A DNA stretch of 64,000 nt, from positions 1,010,764 to 1,074,763 of the forward strand of contig NZ_JAAAFX010000009.1 in the NCBI RefSeq assembly GCF_019352895.1. The letters are read 5' to 3'. Below the pieces are notes generated by a model that saw only the letters and a program-made list of their open reading frames with translations, did no database searches and had not been told where the DNA came from. Origin of the DNA: Variovorax boronicumulans (GTDB lineage: Bacteria; Pseudomonadota; Gammaproteobacteria; Burkholderiales; Burkholderiaceae_C). Both the position numbers and the translations under genes were made by a program. Every line of letters begins with the position of its first letter. Positions within the stretch are counted from its first letter, which is position 1. This document shows positions 16,380 to 27,697 of this stretch, in pieces.

Positions 16380-17057
16380 TCAGTGGCCGGGCCGCTGCAG
16401 CGTGTGGTAGCCGAACTGCCGGCGCGCCTCCCGCAGGGGCACGCCGTCCAGTGCCGCGTCCAGGATGCGTTGCTCTCGCTCCCGCGTGTGCAGCGCCTTG
16501 GCCAGCACCTCTTCCACACGCGACGCCGGAACGACGACCACGCCGTCGGCATCGCCGCAGACCAGGTCGCCGGGCATCACGCGCACGTCGCCCAGGGACA
16601 CCGGTCCGTTGACCGCCTCCACCTGCACCCGGTCCTTGCCGGTGCGCATGAAGGAGGCCGAGGCGTAGAGCGCATAGCCGGCCGCGTCGGCTTCGGCGAT
16701 GTCGCGGCAGGCACCGTAGACGACCGTGCCGCCCACGCCGCGCCGGGCCGCCACCTGGCTCAGGATGCCGCCCCAGACGGTGCAGTCCGGGCGGCCGCCG
16801 TTGTCCACCACGACCACCGCGCCCGGCGGCACGTCGTCGATGAAGTCGCCCACGGTGCCTGGCGCGTCCTGCGAGATCGGCACCAGCCGGACCGTGAAGG
16901 CCGGGCCCATCAGTTTCCTGGCGCCGGCCACGTGGCGGATGCCCAGGGCGCTGCCCGGGAGCCGCAGTGCATCGAGCGCATCGGAGATTTCAGCGGTGGT
17001 GAGCGAACGGGCCGCGTCGTCGGCGGACGCTGGCATGGAGAGGACGGGTTCTTGCAT
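16380..17057 (-). CDS. RraA-like protein (HMG/CHA aldolase family), copy 2
   Basis: A 225-residue RraA-superfamily protein, clearly diverged from the copy at 14683-15330. It carries the corresponding active-site elements VWGGILSQVAARRGVGG and GACRD, and a C-terminal half rich in V-x-P-G-D-L-V-x-G-D-A-D-G-V-V-V, which is typical of the family. Enzymatic role as a pyruvate-type aldolase or decarboxylase is inferred. It is the first gene of the minus-strand module and is divergent from the LysR regulator, which probably controls it. Confidence 0.78.
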   Translation of the reverse strand: MQEPVLSMPASADDAARSLTTAEISDALDALRLPGSALGIRHVAGARKLMGPAFTVRLVPISQDAPGTVGDFIDDVPPGAVVVVDNGGRPDCTVWGGILSQVAARRGVGGTVVYGACRDIAEADAAGYALYASASFMRTGKDRVQVEAVNGPVSLGDVRVMPGDLVCGDADGVVVVPASRVEEVLAKALHTREREQRILDAALDGVPLREARRQFGYHTLQRPGH

Positions 17058-17124
17058 GCCGATGAGTCTAGATCTGCATAAATCCAGAACAAAGCAGCGA
17101 ATTTTGGCTATATGCTCAATAAAA

Positions 17125-18102
17125 ATGAACTTACGCCAACTTCAGTACTTCTGCGAAATGGCCGAGGGCGGCTCCGCCGTCCAGGCGGCCCAGCGCCTCT
17201 TCGTGGCCCCGACCGCCATCAGCATGAGCGTGTCCCAGCTCGAGGCGGACCTGGGCGGCCAGCTGTTCGACCGCAGCACGCGCCCGATGCCGCTCACGCC
17301 ACTGGGCAAGTTCCTGCTGCCGCGCGCGCAGGAGCTGCTGGCCCAGACGCGCCGCCTCGAAGGCGACGCCCGCCGCGTGGCGTCGGCCCGGCAGGGCTGG
17401 CTGGGCGTGGGCTTCACCCGCTCGGTGATGCTCTCGGTGCTGCCGGTGGCGGTGCGCCGCTTCCGCGAGGCCTTTCCCGATGTGCGGCTGGAGATGGTCG
17501 AACTGCTGGCCGAACACCAGCCCGCCCAGATGGAAAACGGCAAGGTGCACCTGGGCATCGCCCGCTTCATCGAGCCGGTCCCGCCGCCGCCCGGCTTCAG
17601 CATGTGCACGCTGTTCGAGGAGCCCCTGCTCGCGGCCCTGCCCATCGGCATCCGGGCCGATGCGCGCGCCCCCCTGACCCTGGCCGAACTGGCGCGCTAC
17701 CCCTTCATCAGCTATCCGCGGGACCCCAAGACCCGCTACGCGGCCCAGGTGCTGGCCGCAGCCGAACAGCGCGGCTCGCCGCTGACCGTGCAGCACGAAG
17801 CGATGGAGATCCATACCGCGCTGGGGCTGGTCGCGGCAGGACTGGGCGTCACGCTGGTCGGTGCGTCGGTCGCGCTGAACGCACGCCAGGACGTGGCATT
17901 GCACGCCGTCGAAGGCCTGGACGCCACCACGACCGTGGTCGCGTTGATGCCGGACCTGGGCCGCAATGCCTTCGTCGACCCCTTCGTCGCGCTGCTGGAG
18001 GAAGCCGCGGTCCAGCTGGGCCTCGCGACCTCCGCCGCGCCTGTGATGGCCTCGACGCCGGCGCGGGTGGCGAAGCGCGCCGGCCGGCGGCCAGCTTCCT
18101 GA
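17125..18102 (+). CDS. LysR-family transcriptional regulator
   Basis: A 325-residue DNA-binding regulator. The winged helix-turn-helix is at residues 1-60 (MNLRQLQYFCEMAEGGSAVQ, then VSQLEADLGGQLFDR). A periplasmic-binding-like effector domain follows. The ATG at 17125 comes directly after an A-rich stretch. The 67-bp divergent spacer to the RraA-like gene is the natural place for its operator, so it probably regulates the RraA-TctC-RraA module rather than the nitrate genes. The inducer is unknown. Confidence 0.88.
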   Translation: MNLRQLQYFCEMAEGGSAVQAAQRLFVAPTAISMSVSQLEADLGGQLFDRSTRPMPLTPLGKFLLPRAQELLAQTRRLEGDARRVASARQGWLGVGFTRSVMLSVLPVAVRRFREAFPDVRLEMVELLAEHQPAQMENGKVHLGIARFIEPVPPPPGFSMCTLFEEPLLAALPIGIRADARAPLTLAELARYPFISYPRDPKTRYAAQVLAAAEQRGSPLTVQHEAMEIHTALGLVAAGLGVTLVGASVALNARQDVALHAVEGLDATTTVVALMPDLGRNAFVDPFVALLEEAAVQLGLATSAAPVMASTPARVAKRAGRRPAS

Positions 18103-18226
18103 GGCGGCTGCGTCCCTCGGCCGGCGGGCCCGGTTCCGGTGCGCCACCGACGCACCAGGCACGCGCGCAGGCGCACCAGCGCAAGGCGCCCGGCGCGCCC
18201 GATGGCCGCCGGCCAGGGCGCACGCA

Positions 18227-18242
18227 TGGCACAGGTCTTGCA
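18227..18242 (+). promoter_or_regulatory. Sigma-54 promoter of the nirB-nirD-nasA operon
   Basis: TGGCAC-N5-TTGCA, again an exact -24/-12 consensus, about 160 bp before nirB. The sequence between the LysR stop (18102) and here has two GCACCA half-sites within about 35 bp but no full NtrC palindrome that I can defend. Confidence 0.85.
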
Positions 18243-18262
18243 TGATTCGTCGCGACGGTTCT

Positions 18263-18284
18263 CCTGCGGCAATGGCGCTGCGGG
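18263..18284 (+). promoter_or_regulatory. ANTAR-target hexaloop hairpin, nirB leader
   Basis: The 8-bp stem CCTGCGGC/GCTGCGGG (two G-U pairs) closes the loop AATGGC, with A at position 1 and G at position 4. It differs by one base from AACGGC in the transporter leader while the stem differs at most positions, a compensatory pattern that supports a selected RNA structure. Confidence 0.75.
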
Positions 18285-18297
18285 GGACCCACAGGAC

Positions 18298-18357
18298 AAA
18301 GGCGTCCGCATGACTTTTCCGGCCCCGGGCCGGACAGGTGGTGCGGACGCCTTTTTT
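18298..18357 (+). terminator. Leader terminator (attenuator) before nirB
   Basis: GGCGTCCGC and GCGGACGCC form the outer stem, a GGCCCCGGGCC palindrome sits inside, and a T-run follows. It lies 14 bp after the ANTAR hairpin and 27 bp before the nirB start. The outer arms match those of the transporter leader base for base. Confidence 0.88.
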
Positions 18358-18384
18358 GTTTTCAGGACAGGCGATGGAGGCCCC

Positions 18385-20829
18385 ATGGACATGCGCGTGA
18401 AGAAGCAGAAGCTGGTGCTGGTCGGCAACGGGATGGCCGGCGTGCGCACGCTCGAGGAGCTGATCAGGATCGATCCGGCGCTCTACGACATCACGGTGTT
18501 CGGCGCCGAGCCGCACCCCAACTACAACCGCATCCTGCTGTCGCCGGTGCTGGCGGGCGAACAGACGCTCGACGAGATCGTGCTCAACCCGTGGTCGTGG
18601 TACGAGGAGAACCGCATCACGGTGCATGCGGGCCGCAAGGTGGTCGCGGTCGACCGCGTGAAGCGCATCGTGCGCGCCGACGACGGGACCGAGGCGCCCT
18701 ACGACCGCCTGCTGCTGTGCACCGGCTCCGACCCCTTCATGCTGCCGGTGCCGGGCAAGGACCTGGCGGGCGTGATCGCCTACCGCGACATCGCCGACAC
18801 GCAGGCCATGATCGACGCCGCAACGACGCACACCCATGCGGTGGTGATCGGCGGCGGCCTGCTGGGCCTGGAGGCGGCCAACGGCCTGATGCTGCGCGGC
18901 ATGCAGGTGACGGTGGTGCACGTCAACGCCTGGCTGATGGAACGCCAGCTCGACGCGGTGGCCGGCGGACTGCTGCGCCAATCGCTGGAGCGCCGCGGCC
19001 TGAAGTTCCGGCTCAGCGCGCAGACGCAGGAACTGCTGGGCGACGCCGAGGGCCGGGTGCGCGCGATCCGCTTCCAGGACGGCGCCGAGGAGCCGGCCGA
19101 CCTGGTGGTGATGGCCGTGGGCATCCGCCCCAACGTGCGGCTGGCCGAATCGATGCGCCTGCACTGCCAGCGCGGCATCGTCGTGACCGACACGCTGCAG
19201 ACCGTGACCGACGCGCGCATCTACGCGGTGGGTGAATGCGCGGCGCACCGCGGCATCGCCTACGGCCTGGTCGCGCCGCTGTTCGAGCAGGCGCGCGTGG
19301 CGGCCAACCACCTGGCCGAGATGGGCTACAGCCGCTACCTGGGCTCGCTCACCTCGACCAAGCTCAAGGTGACGGGCATCGACCTGTTCAGCGCGGGCGA
19401 CTTCATGGGCGGCGAAGGCGCCGAGGAAATCGTGATGAGCGACCCCTTCGGCGGCGTCTACAAGAAGCTGGTGATCAAGGACGGCAAGCTGATCGGCGCC
19501 TGCCTCTACGGCGACACGGTGGACGGCAGCTGGTACTTCAAGCTGCTGCGCGACGGCCGCGACGTGCGCGACATCCGCGACAAGCTGATGTTCGGCGAAT
19601 CGAACATCGGCGACACCGGCCACGAGGGCCACAGCAGCGCCGCCACCATGCCCGACGCCGCCGAGGTTTGCGGCTGCAACGGCGTGACCAAGGGCACCAT
19701 CTGCAAGGCGATCAAGGACAAGGGCCTGTTCACGCTCGACGAGGTGAAGAAGCACACCAAGGCCAGCGCGAGCTGCGGCTCGTGCACCGGGCTGGTCGAG
19801 CAGATCCTGATGTTCACCGCCGGTGGCGACTACTCGGCAACGCCGAAGAAGAAGCCCGTCTGCGGCTGCACCGACGCCAACCACCAGGACGTGCGCGAGG
19901 CGATCCGAACGCAGAAGTACCTGACGCACGACGCGGTCTACCGCGGCCTGGGCTGGCGCACACCCGACGGCTGCGCCACCTGCCGCCCGGCAATCAACTA
20001 CTACCTGATCAGTACCTGGCCCAAGGAGGCCAAGGACGACCCGCAGAGCCGCCTGGTCAACGAACGCAGCCACGCGAACATCCAGAAGGACGGCACCTAC
20101 TCGGTGATCCCGCGCATGTGGGGCGGCCACACCACGCCCGACGAACTGCGCCGCATCGCGGACGCGGCCGACAAGTACAAGATCCCGACGGTCAAGGTCA
20201 CGGGCGGCCAGCGCATCGACCTGCTGGGCGTGAAGAAGGAAGACCTGCAGGCCGTGTGGCAGGACATCGGCATGCCCAGCGGCTTCGCCTACGGCAAGTC
20301 GCTGCGCACGGTGAAGACCTGCGTGGGCAGCGAGTGGTGCCGCTTCGGCACGCAGGACAGCACGCAGATGGGCAAGGACCTGGAGCGCGCGCTGTGGGCC
20401 ATGTACTCGCCGCACAAGGTCAAGCTGGCCGTCTCGGGCTGCCCGCGCAACTGCGCCGAGGCCGGCATCAAGGACGTCGGCGTGATCGGCGTGGACTCGG
20501 GCTGGGAGCTCTACGTGGGCGGCAACGGCGGCATCAAGACCGAGGTGGCGCAGTTCCTCGTGAAGGTGAAGACCGCCGAGGAGGTGATGGAGTACACCGG
20601 CGCCTTCCTCGAGCTCTACCGCAGCGAAGGCTGGTACCTCGAGCGCACGGTGCACTACATCGGCCGGGTCGGGCTGGACTACGTGAAGCGACGCATCCTG
20701 CAGGACGAGGCCGGCCGCAAGGCGCTGTGGGAGCGCCTGCAGTTCGCGCTCGACGGCGAGCCCGATCCCTGGTTCGCGTCGGTGCAGGCGGCGGTCGACG
20801 TGCGGCAGTTCACACCGCTCGCGGCCTGA
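18385..20829 (+). CDS. nirB: Assimilatory nitrite reductase [NAD(P)H], large subunit
   Basis: An 814-residue cytoplasmic enzyme reducing nitrite to ammonium. Domains in order: FAD site (VGNGMAGVRTLEEL near 12), NAD(P)H site (VVIGGGLLGLEAANG near 153), two BFD-like [2Fe-2S] segments (VCGCNGVTKG near 428 and VCGCTDANHQ near 491), then the sulfite/nitrite reductase domain with the siroheme/[4Fe-4S] cysteines in TCVGSEWCRFG (near 645) and SGCPRNCAEAG (near 684). ATG 18385 follows GGAGG closely; a second ATG two codons on is possible. It is co-transcribed with nirD (13 bp gap) and nasA. Confidence 0.96.
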   Translation: MDMRVKKQKLVLVGNGMAGVRTLEELIRIDPALYDITVFGAEPHPNYNRILLSPVLAGEQTLDEIVLNPWSWYEENRITVHAGRKVVAVDRVKRIVRADDGTEAPYDRLLLCTGSDPFMLPVPGKDLAGVIAYRDIADTQAMIDAATTHTHAVVIGGGLLGLEAANGLMLRGMQVTVVHVNAWLMERQLDAVAGGLLRQSLERRGLKFRLSAQTQELLGDAEGRVRAIRFQDGAEEPADLVVMAVGIRPNVRLAESMRLHCQRGIVVTDTLQTVTDARIYAVGECAAHRGIAYGLVAPLFEQARVAANHLAEMGYSRYLGSLTSTKLKVTGIDLFSAGDFMGGEGAEEIVMSDPFGGVYKKLVIKDGKLIGACLYGDTVDGSWYFKLLRDGRDVRDIRDKLMFGESNIGDTGHEGHSSAATMPDAAEVCGCNGVTKGTICKAIKDKGLFTLDEVKKHTKASASCGSCTGLVEQILMFTAGGDYSATPKKKPVCGCTDANHQDVREAIRTQKYLTHDAVYRGLGWRTPDGCATCRPAINYYLISTWPKEAKDDPQSRLVNERSHANIQKDGTYSVIPRMWGGHTTPDELRRIADAADKYKIPTVKVTGGQRIDLLGVKKEDLQAVWQDIGMPSGFAYGKSLRTVKTCVGSEWCRFGTQDSTQMGKDLERALWAMYSPHKVKLAVSGCPRNCAEAGIKDVGVIGVDSGWELYVGGNGGIKTEVAQFLVKVKTAEEVMEYTGAFLELYRSEGWYLERTVHYIGRVGLDYVKRRILQDEAGRKALWERLQFALDGEPDPWFASVQAAVDVRQFTPLAA

Positions 20830-20842
20830 AGGGAGCGCGCAC

Positions 20843-21247
20843 ATGAGCGAATGGAAAGTCATCTGCCGCGTCGAGGACATCCCGGTGCTGGGCGCGCGCC
20901 GCGTGGCACGCCCGGCGGGCGTGGCCGTGGCGGTGTTCCGCAACAGCCAGGACCAGGTGTTCGCGCTGCTCGACCGCTGCCCGCACAAGGGTGGCCCGCT
21001 GAGCCAGGGCATCGTGTTCGGCACCAGCGTGGCCTGCCCGCTGCACAACTGGGCGATCGGCCTGGACGACGGCTGCGCGAAGTCGCCAGACGAAGGCTGC
21101 GTGCCGACGTTCGCGGTGAAGGTGGAGAACGGCGCGGTGCACCTCGATGCGGGCGAGCTGGCCACGCGTGCCATCGACCTGCTCCGCCCGGTCGCGGGCC
21201 CCAAGGTCTTGTCCCCGATCCCTCTCCCGCTCGCGGGAGAGGACTAG
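20843..21247 (+). CDS. nirD: Nitrite reductase small subunit, Rieske type
   Basis: A 134-residue small subunit. Unlike E. coli NirD, which lacks cluster ligands, this one has the full Rieske set, CPHKGGPL and CPLHNW, so it probably carries a [2Fe-2S] cluster. The last residues (SPIPLPLAGED) and the stop codon are written by a palindromic dispersed repeat that starts at 21220; the family domain ends before it. It sits between nirB and nasA. Confidence 0.93.
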   Translation: MSEWKVICRVEDIPVLGARRVARPAGVAVAVFRNSQDQVFALLDRCPHKGGPLSQGIVFGTSVACPLHNWAIGLDDGCAKSPDEGCVPTFAVKVENGAVHLDAGELATRAIDLLRPVAGPKVLSPIPLPLAGED

Positions 21248-21318
21248 GGAGAGGGCAGCGTGCACACAGCCATCGCCGTCAGCCCCCACCCCGGCCCTCC
21301 CCCGAAGGCAGTGGGAGC
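21220..21318. repeat. Dispersed palindromic element between nirD and nasA
   Basis: CCCTCTCCCGC / GCGGGAGAGG (21220-21242) is an inverted repeat like that at 12977 in nrtB. After the stop of nirD come GGGAGAGGG and, at 21283-21318, CACCCCGGCCCTCCCCC and GTGGGAG, which look like the other half of the same element. It encodes the NirD C-terminus, may supply the ribosome-binding site for the GTG start of nasA, and encodes the first residues of that reading. Confidence 0.6.
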
Positions 21319-24120
21319 GATGCGGGAAACGAAGTCGACCTGCCCCTACTGCGGCGTCGGCTGCGGCGTGATCATCGAATCGGCCGGTGCGCAGATCACC
21401 GGCGTGCGCGGCGACCCCGCACACCCCGCCAACTTCGGGCGGCTCTGCACCAAGGGCTCGACGCTGCACCTCAGCGCGACGGCGGAGGTCACGCTGCAGA
21501 CGCGGCTGCTGCAGCCGATGCGGCGCACGGCACGCGGCGCGACGCCTGCGAACGTCAGCTGGAACGACGCACTCGACACGGCCACGCACAAGTTCGCGCA
21601 GGTCATCCGCGACCACGGCCCCGACGCGGTCGGCCTCTACCTCTCGGGCCAGCTGCTGACCGAGGACTACTACGTCTTCAACAAGCTGGCCAAGGGCCTG
21701 ATCGGCACCAACAACATCGACACCAACTCACGCCTGTGCATGAGCAGCGCGGTCGCGGGCTACAAGAAGACGCTGGGCGCCGACGCACCGCCGGCCTGCT
21801 ACGAGGACTTCGACGCCGCGCAGTGCCTGTTCATCGTGGGCAGCAACACGGCCTGGGCCCACCCGGTCCTGTTCCGGCGCATCGAGGACGCGAAGCGTGC
21901 CAACCCGGCGCTGAAGATCGTCGTGGTCGACCCGCGCCGCACCGACACCTGCGAGATCGCCGACCTGCACCTCGCGATCCAGCCCGGCACCGACGTGATG
22001 CTGTTCCACGGGCTGCTGCACCTGATGCTGTGGGAAGGCTGGACCCAGCCCGGCTACATCGCCGCCCACACCCACGGCTTCGAGGCGCTGAAGCGCACCG
22101 TGCGCGACTGCACGCCCGAGTGCGTCGCGCAGGTCTGCGGCATCGACCGCAACGACCTGCTGGCGGCCGCGCGCCTGTTCGCCACCTCGGCCGCGACGCT
22201 GAGCCTCTATTGCCAGGGGCTCAACCAGTCGTCCTCGGGCACGGCCAAGAACGCGGCGCTGATCAACCTGCACCTGGCCACGGCGCAGATCGGCCGGCCC
22301 GGCGCCGGGCCCTTCTCGCTCACGGGCCAGCCCAACGCGATGGGCGGCCGCGAGGTGGGCGGCATGGCCAACCTGCTGGGCGCGCACCGCGACCTGGCGA
22401 ACCCGGCCCACCGGGCGGAAGTCGCGGCGCTGTGGGGCGTGCCGGACATCCCGTCGGTGCCGGGCAGGACGGCGGTCGAGATGTTCCAGGCCGCCGCCGA
22501 CGGCGAGATCCGCGCGCTGTGGATCGCCTGCACCAACCCCGCGCAGTCGATGCCCGACCAGGCCACGGTGCGACGCGCATTGGAGCGCTGCGAGTTCGTC
22601 GTGGTGCAGGAAGCCTTTGCCACCACCGCGACCTGCGCCTTCGCCGACCTGCTGCTGCCGGCCACCACCTGGGGCGAGAAGGTCGGCACCGTGACCAACA
22701 GCGAGCGCCGGATCTCGCGCGTGCGCCCGGCCGTGCCGGCGCCCGGCGCAACGCGGCACGACTGGTCGGCCGCGGTCGACTTCGCGCAGCGGCTCGAGGC
22801 GCTGCTGCCCCGGCGCAGCGCCGGCACCCTGTTCCCCTACCCGCTCGACAACCCGGCCGGGGCCGAGGCGATCTGGAACGAGCACAGGGAAAGCACACGC
22901 GGCCGCGACCTCGACATCACGGGGCTGAGTTGGGCGATGCTCGATGAAAGCGGTCCACAGCAATGGCCCCTGCCGGAAGGCCTGTCGACGGGCCGCGCCC
23001 GGCTCTACGAAGACGGTGTGTTCCCCACGCCCGACGGCCGCGCGCATTTCTTCGATGCGGCCTACAAGCCCGTCGCCGAGGCGCGCGACGCGCGCTTTCC
23101 CTTCTCGCTGAACACCGGTCGCCTGCGCGACCAGTGGCATGGCATGAGCCGCACGGGCACGCTGGGCCGCCTGTTCGGCCATGTGCCGGAGCCGGTGGTG
23201 CAGATGCATCCCCAGGACATGGCACGCCGGCGGATCGGCGACGGCGAACTGGTGCAGGTGGCTTCGCGGCGCGGCGCGATCGTGCTGCCGGCCCAGGCCA
23301 ATGCCGACCTCGGCCTGAGCCAGAGCTTCATCGCGATGCACTGGGGCGAAGAGGCCCTGGGCGGCCACGACGGGAACGGCCAGCGCCTGGCCGGCGTGAA
23401 CGCACTCAGCACCTCGGCCTTCTGCCCCGATTCGAAGCAGCCCGAGCTCAAGCATGCGGCCGTGCGCATCGCCAAGGCGGAACTGCCGTGGTCGTTGCTG
23501 GCCATGGCCTGGCTGCCGGCGGACACCGTGCTGTCGGCGCGGCGTGCGCTCGCGCCGCTGATGGAGAAGTTCCGGTTCGCGAGTTGCGTGCCTTTCGGCG
23601 CGGACACGCAGCGCTGCGGGCTGCAGTTCCGCGCGGCCGACGAGCGCGCGCCCGACGATGCCCTGCTCGACCGGATCGAGGCGCTGCTGGGCCTGCAGGC
23701 GGCGGGTACGCTGCGCTATGCCGACCGCCAGCGCGGACAGCGCCGCGCCGCGCGGCTGCAGCCACGCGCCGACGGCAGCGCCGGCCTCGAGGCCTTCCTG
23801 CTGGGCGGCGACACGCGGGCCGGCGCCTGGATCGGCACGCTGCTGCGGGAAGACCTGCCCGCGCAGCAGCATGGCCGCGCGCTGCTGTCACCCGGCGCCA
23901 CGCCGCCGACGGCGGTGCCCTCGCGCGGCCAGCCGGTCTGCAACTGCCTGAACGTGACCGACCTGGCGATCCGGTCCGAGCTCGCGCGCTGCAGCGGGAG
24001 CGCCGAGGAGCGGCTGGACCATCTGCAGGCGAGCCTGAAGTGCGGCACGCAGTGCGGCTCCTGCGTGCCCGAACTGCGGCGCATGGTGCGCGCGAGCGCG
24101 GCCGAAGCCGCGACGCAACT

Positions 24121-24127
<7 letters not shown>
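21260..24127 (+). CDS. nasA: Assimilatory nitrate reductase catalytic subunit
   Basis: A molybdopterin oxidoreductase that reduces nitrate to nitrite in the cytoplasm, 955 residues from GTG 21260 or 935 from ATG 21320. The N-terminal [4Fe-4S] ligands are CPYCGVGC and RLCTKG, followed by the Mo-bis-MGD domains and a molydopterin dinucleotide-binding domain starting near PFSLNTGRLRDQWHGM. The C-terminus adds a BFD-type [2Fe-2S] segment, VCNCLNV ... CGTQCGSC, as in Klebsiella NasA. GTG 21260 has a GGGAGAGGG upstream but gives a repeat-derived, non-family leader of 20 residues; ATG 21320 gives the family N-terminus. No electron-transfer partner gene (nasB/nasC) is adjacent. The stop overlaps the convergent gene. 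Confidence 0.94.
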
Positions 24128-26403
<2,276 letters not shown>

Positions 26404-26457
26404 TGGAAGTCTCCGGAACATGGGCAAAGGCGCGACTGTAGGGAAAAGCGGCGTCGA

Positions 26458-26470
26458 TATCTGTCAGATA
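26458..26470. promoter_or_regulatory. Operator candidate upstream of paralog A: TATCTGTCAGATA
   Basis: A perfect 6-1-6 palindrome about 55 bp before paralog A. Read towards that gene it gives TATCTGACAG, the same word found before paralog B at 28353. In both cases a TCTGAC is followed 19-20 nt later by CCCTA, near the expected transcription start. The intervening two-component system is the obvious candidate regulator. Confidence 0.55.
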
Positions 26471-26611
26471 AGCGGGCGGCGCCCATCGGGGAAACACGGA
26501 TGCCGAGGCGCGCTTTCCCTCACCGACGACTGTCATCGGACCGTCATAATTCCCACGTTGGCAGCAGACCGAGCCCGTGCGCGCAGACGCGAGACAAGCG
26601 GGCCGACAAAG

Positions 26612-27697
26612 ATGAGACAACCTTCCGACACCGCGCCCTTCGACGTGCAGTCCGTCCCGTTCCGCGGCATCGTGGAACAGTCGGTCGCAGGCATCTACAT
26701 CCTGCAGGACGAGCACTTCCAGTACACCAACGCCACCTTCTCGGGCATGGCCGGCTATTCCACCGACGAGGTGGTGGGCAAGCCGCTGCGCGACTGCGTG
26801 CCCGTCTACTATGTGGGCGAGGTGATGGACCGCTACCGGCGCCGCATCTCCGGCGAGGTGCGCAGCATGCACTTCGTCACCCACGGCCTGCACCGCGACG
26901 GCAGCGTGGTCCACATCGACGTGCACGGCCAGTCGATGCAGTTCCGCGGAAGGCCGGCGGTGGTGGGCGTGGGCGTCAACGTGACCGAGCAGATCAAGCG
27001 CGATGCCGAACTGCTCGAATCGCGCTACGAATACCGCGAGCTGGCCTCGCGCCTGAACACCATGCGCGAGCAGCAGCGCGCCGAGTACGCGCGCGAAGTG
27101 CACGACGTGCTGGGCGGCCTGCTGACCTCGATGAAGCTCGACGTGGGCCGGATCGCACGGCGTTCGCGTTCGACCTCCATCCGCGGCATCGCGGCCGACC
27201 TCAACGCGCTGCTGGTCGAGGCCATCGACAACGTGCGCGAGCTGTCGGAGTCGATGCGCCCGCAGGCCCTCGACCACCTGGGCCTGGGCGCGGCCATCGC
27301 CAGCCACGTGAAGCGCTTCCGCGAGCGCTCCGAATTGCGCGTGAGCCTGGAGCCGCCGGAGTTCGACATCGACCTGCCGCGCTGGCGTTCGATCGGCGTG
27401 TTCCGCATCTTCCAGGAGGCGCTGACCAACGTGGCGCGGCATGCGCACGCCACCGCCGTGGCCATCCGCTTCCGGCGCGACGCTCAGGATTTCTGGCTGG
27501 AGATCGAGGACGACGGAAAGGGCTTCGACGTCGACGAACCCGACCTCGCATCGATGCGCCAGTCGCTCGGCCTGATCTCGATGCGCGAGCGCGCCTACGA
27601 ACTCGGCGGCACGCTGACCCTCGATTCGGCGCCGAACGCCGGCACCCGCGTGACGCTGCATGCGCCCATCGTCTCGAACCCCCTGGTGCGCTCATGA
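26612..27697 (+). CDS. PAS-domain sensor histidine kinase, NarX/DegS (HisKA_3) type
   Basis: A 361-residue kinase without membrane segments. A PAS domain spans about residues 15-130 (FRGIVEQSVAGIYILQDEHF). The HisKA_3 dimerisation helix has the phosphoacceptor in REVHDVLGGLLTSMK near residue 162. The ATPase domain carries FQEALTNVARHA, IEDDGKGF and the G2 box LGLISMRERA. The signal is presumably cytoplasmic and sensed by PAS; the ligand is unknown. Its end overlaps the response regulator start by 4 bp. Confidence 0.9.
   Translation: MRQPSDTAPFDVQSVPFRGIVEQSVAGIYILQDEHFQYTNATFSGMAGYSTDEVVGKPLRDCVPVYYVGEVMDRYRRRISGEVRSMHFVTHGLHRDGSVVHIDVHGQSMQFRGRPAVVGVGVNVTEQIKRDAELLESRYEYRELASRLNTMREQQRAEYAREVHDVLGGLLTSMKLDVGRIARRSRSTSIRGIAADLNALLVEAIDNVRELSESMRPQALDHLGLGAAIASHVKRFRERSELRVSLEPPEFDIDLPRWRSIGVFRIFQEALTNVARHAHATAVAIRFRRDAQDFWLEIEDDGKGFDVDEPDLASMRQSLGLISMRERAYELGGTLTLDSAPNAGTRVTLHAPIVSNPLVRS

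Noticed and set aside
18103..18226. NtrC binding sites upstream of the nirB promoter
   Set aside because: GCACC and GGTGC half-sites occur but not in the spacing and orientation of the consensus palindrome; GC-rich sequence produces such words often.
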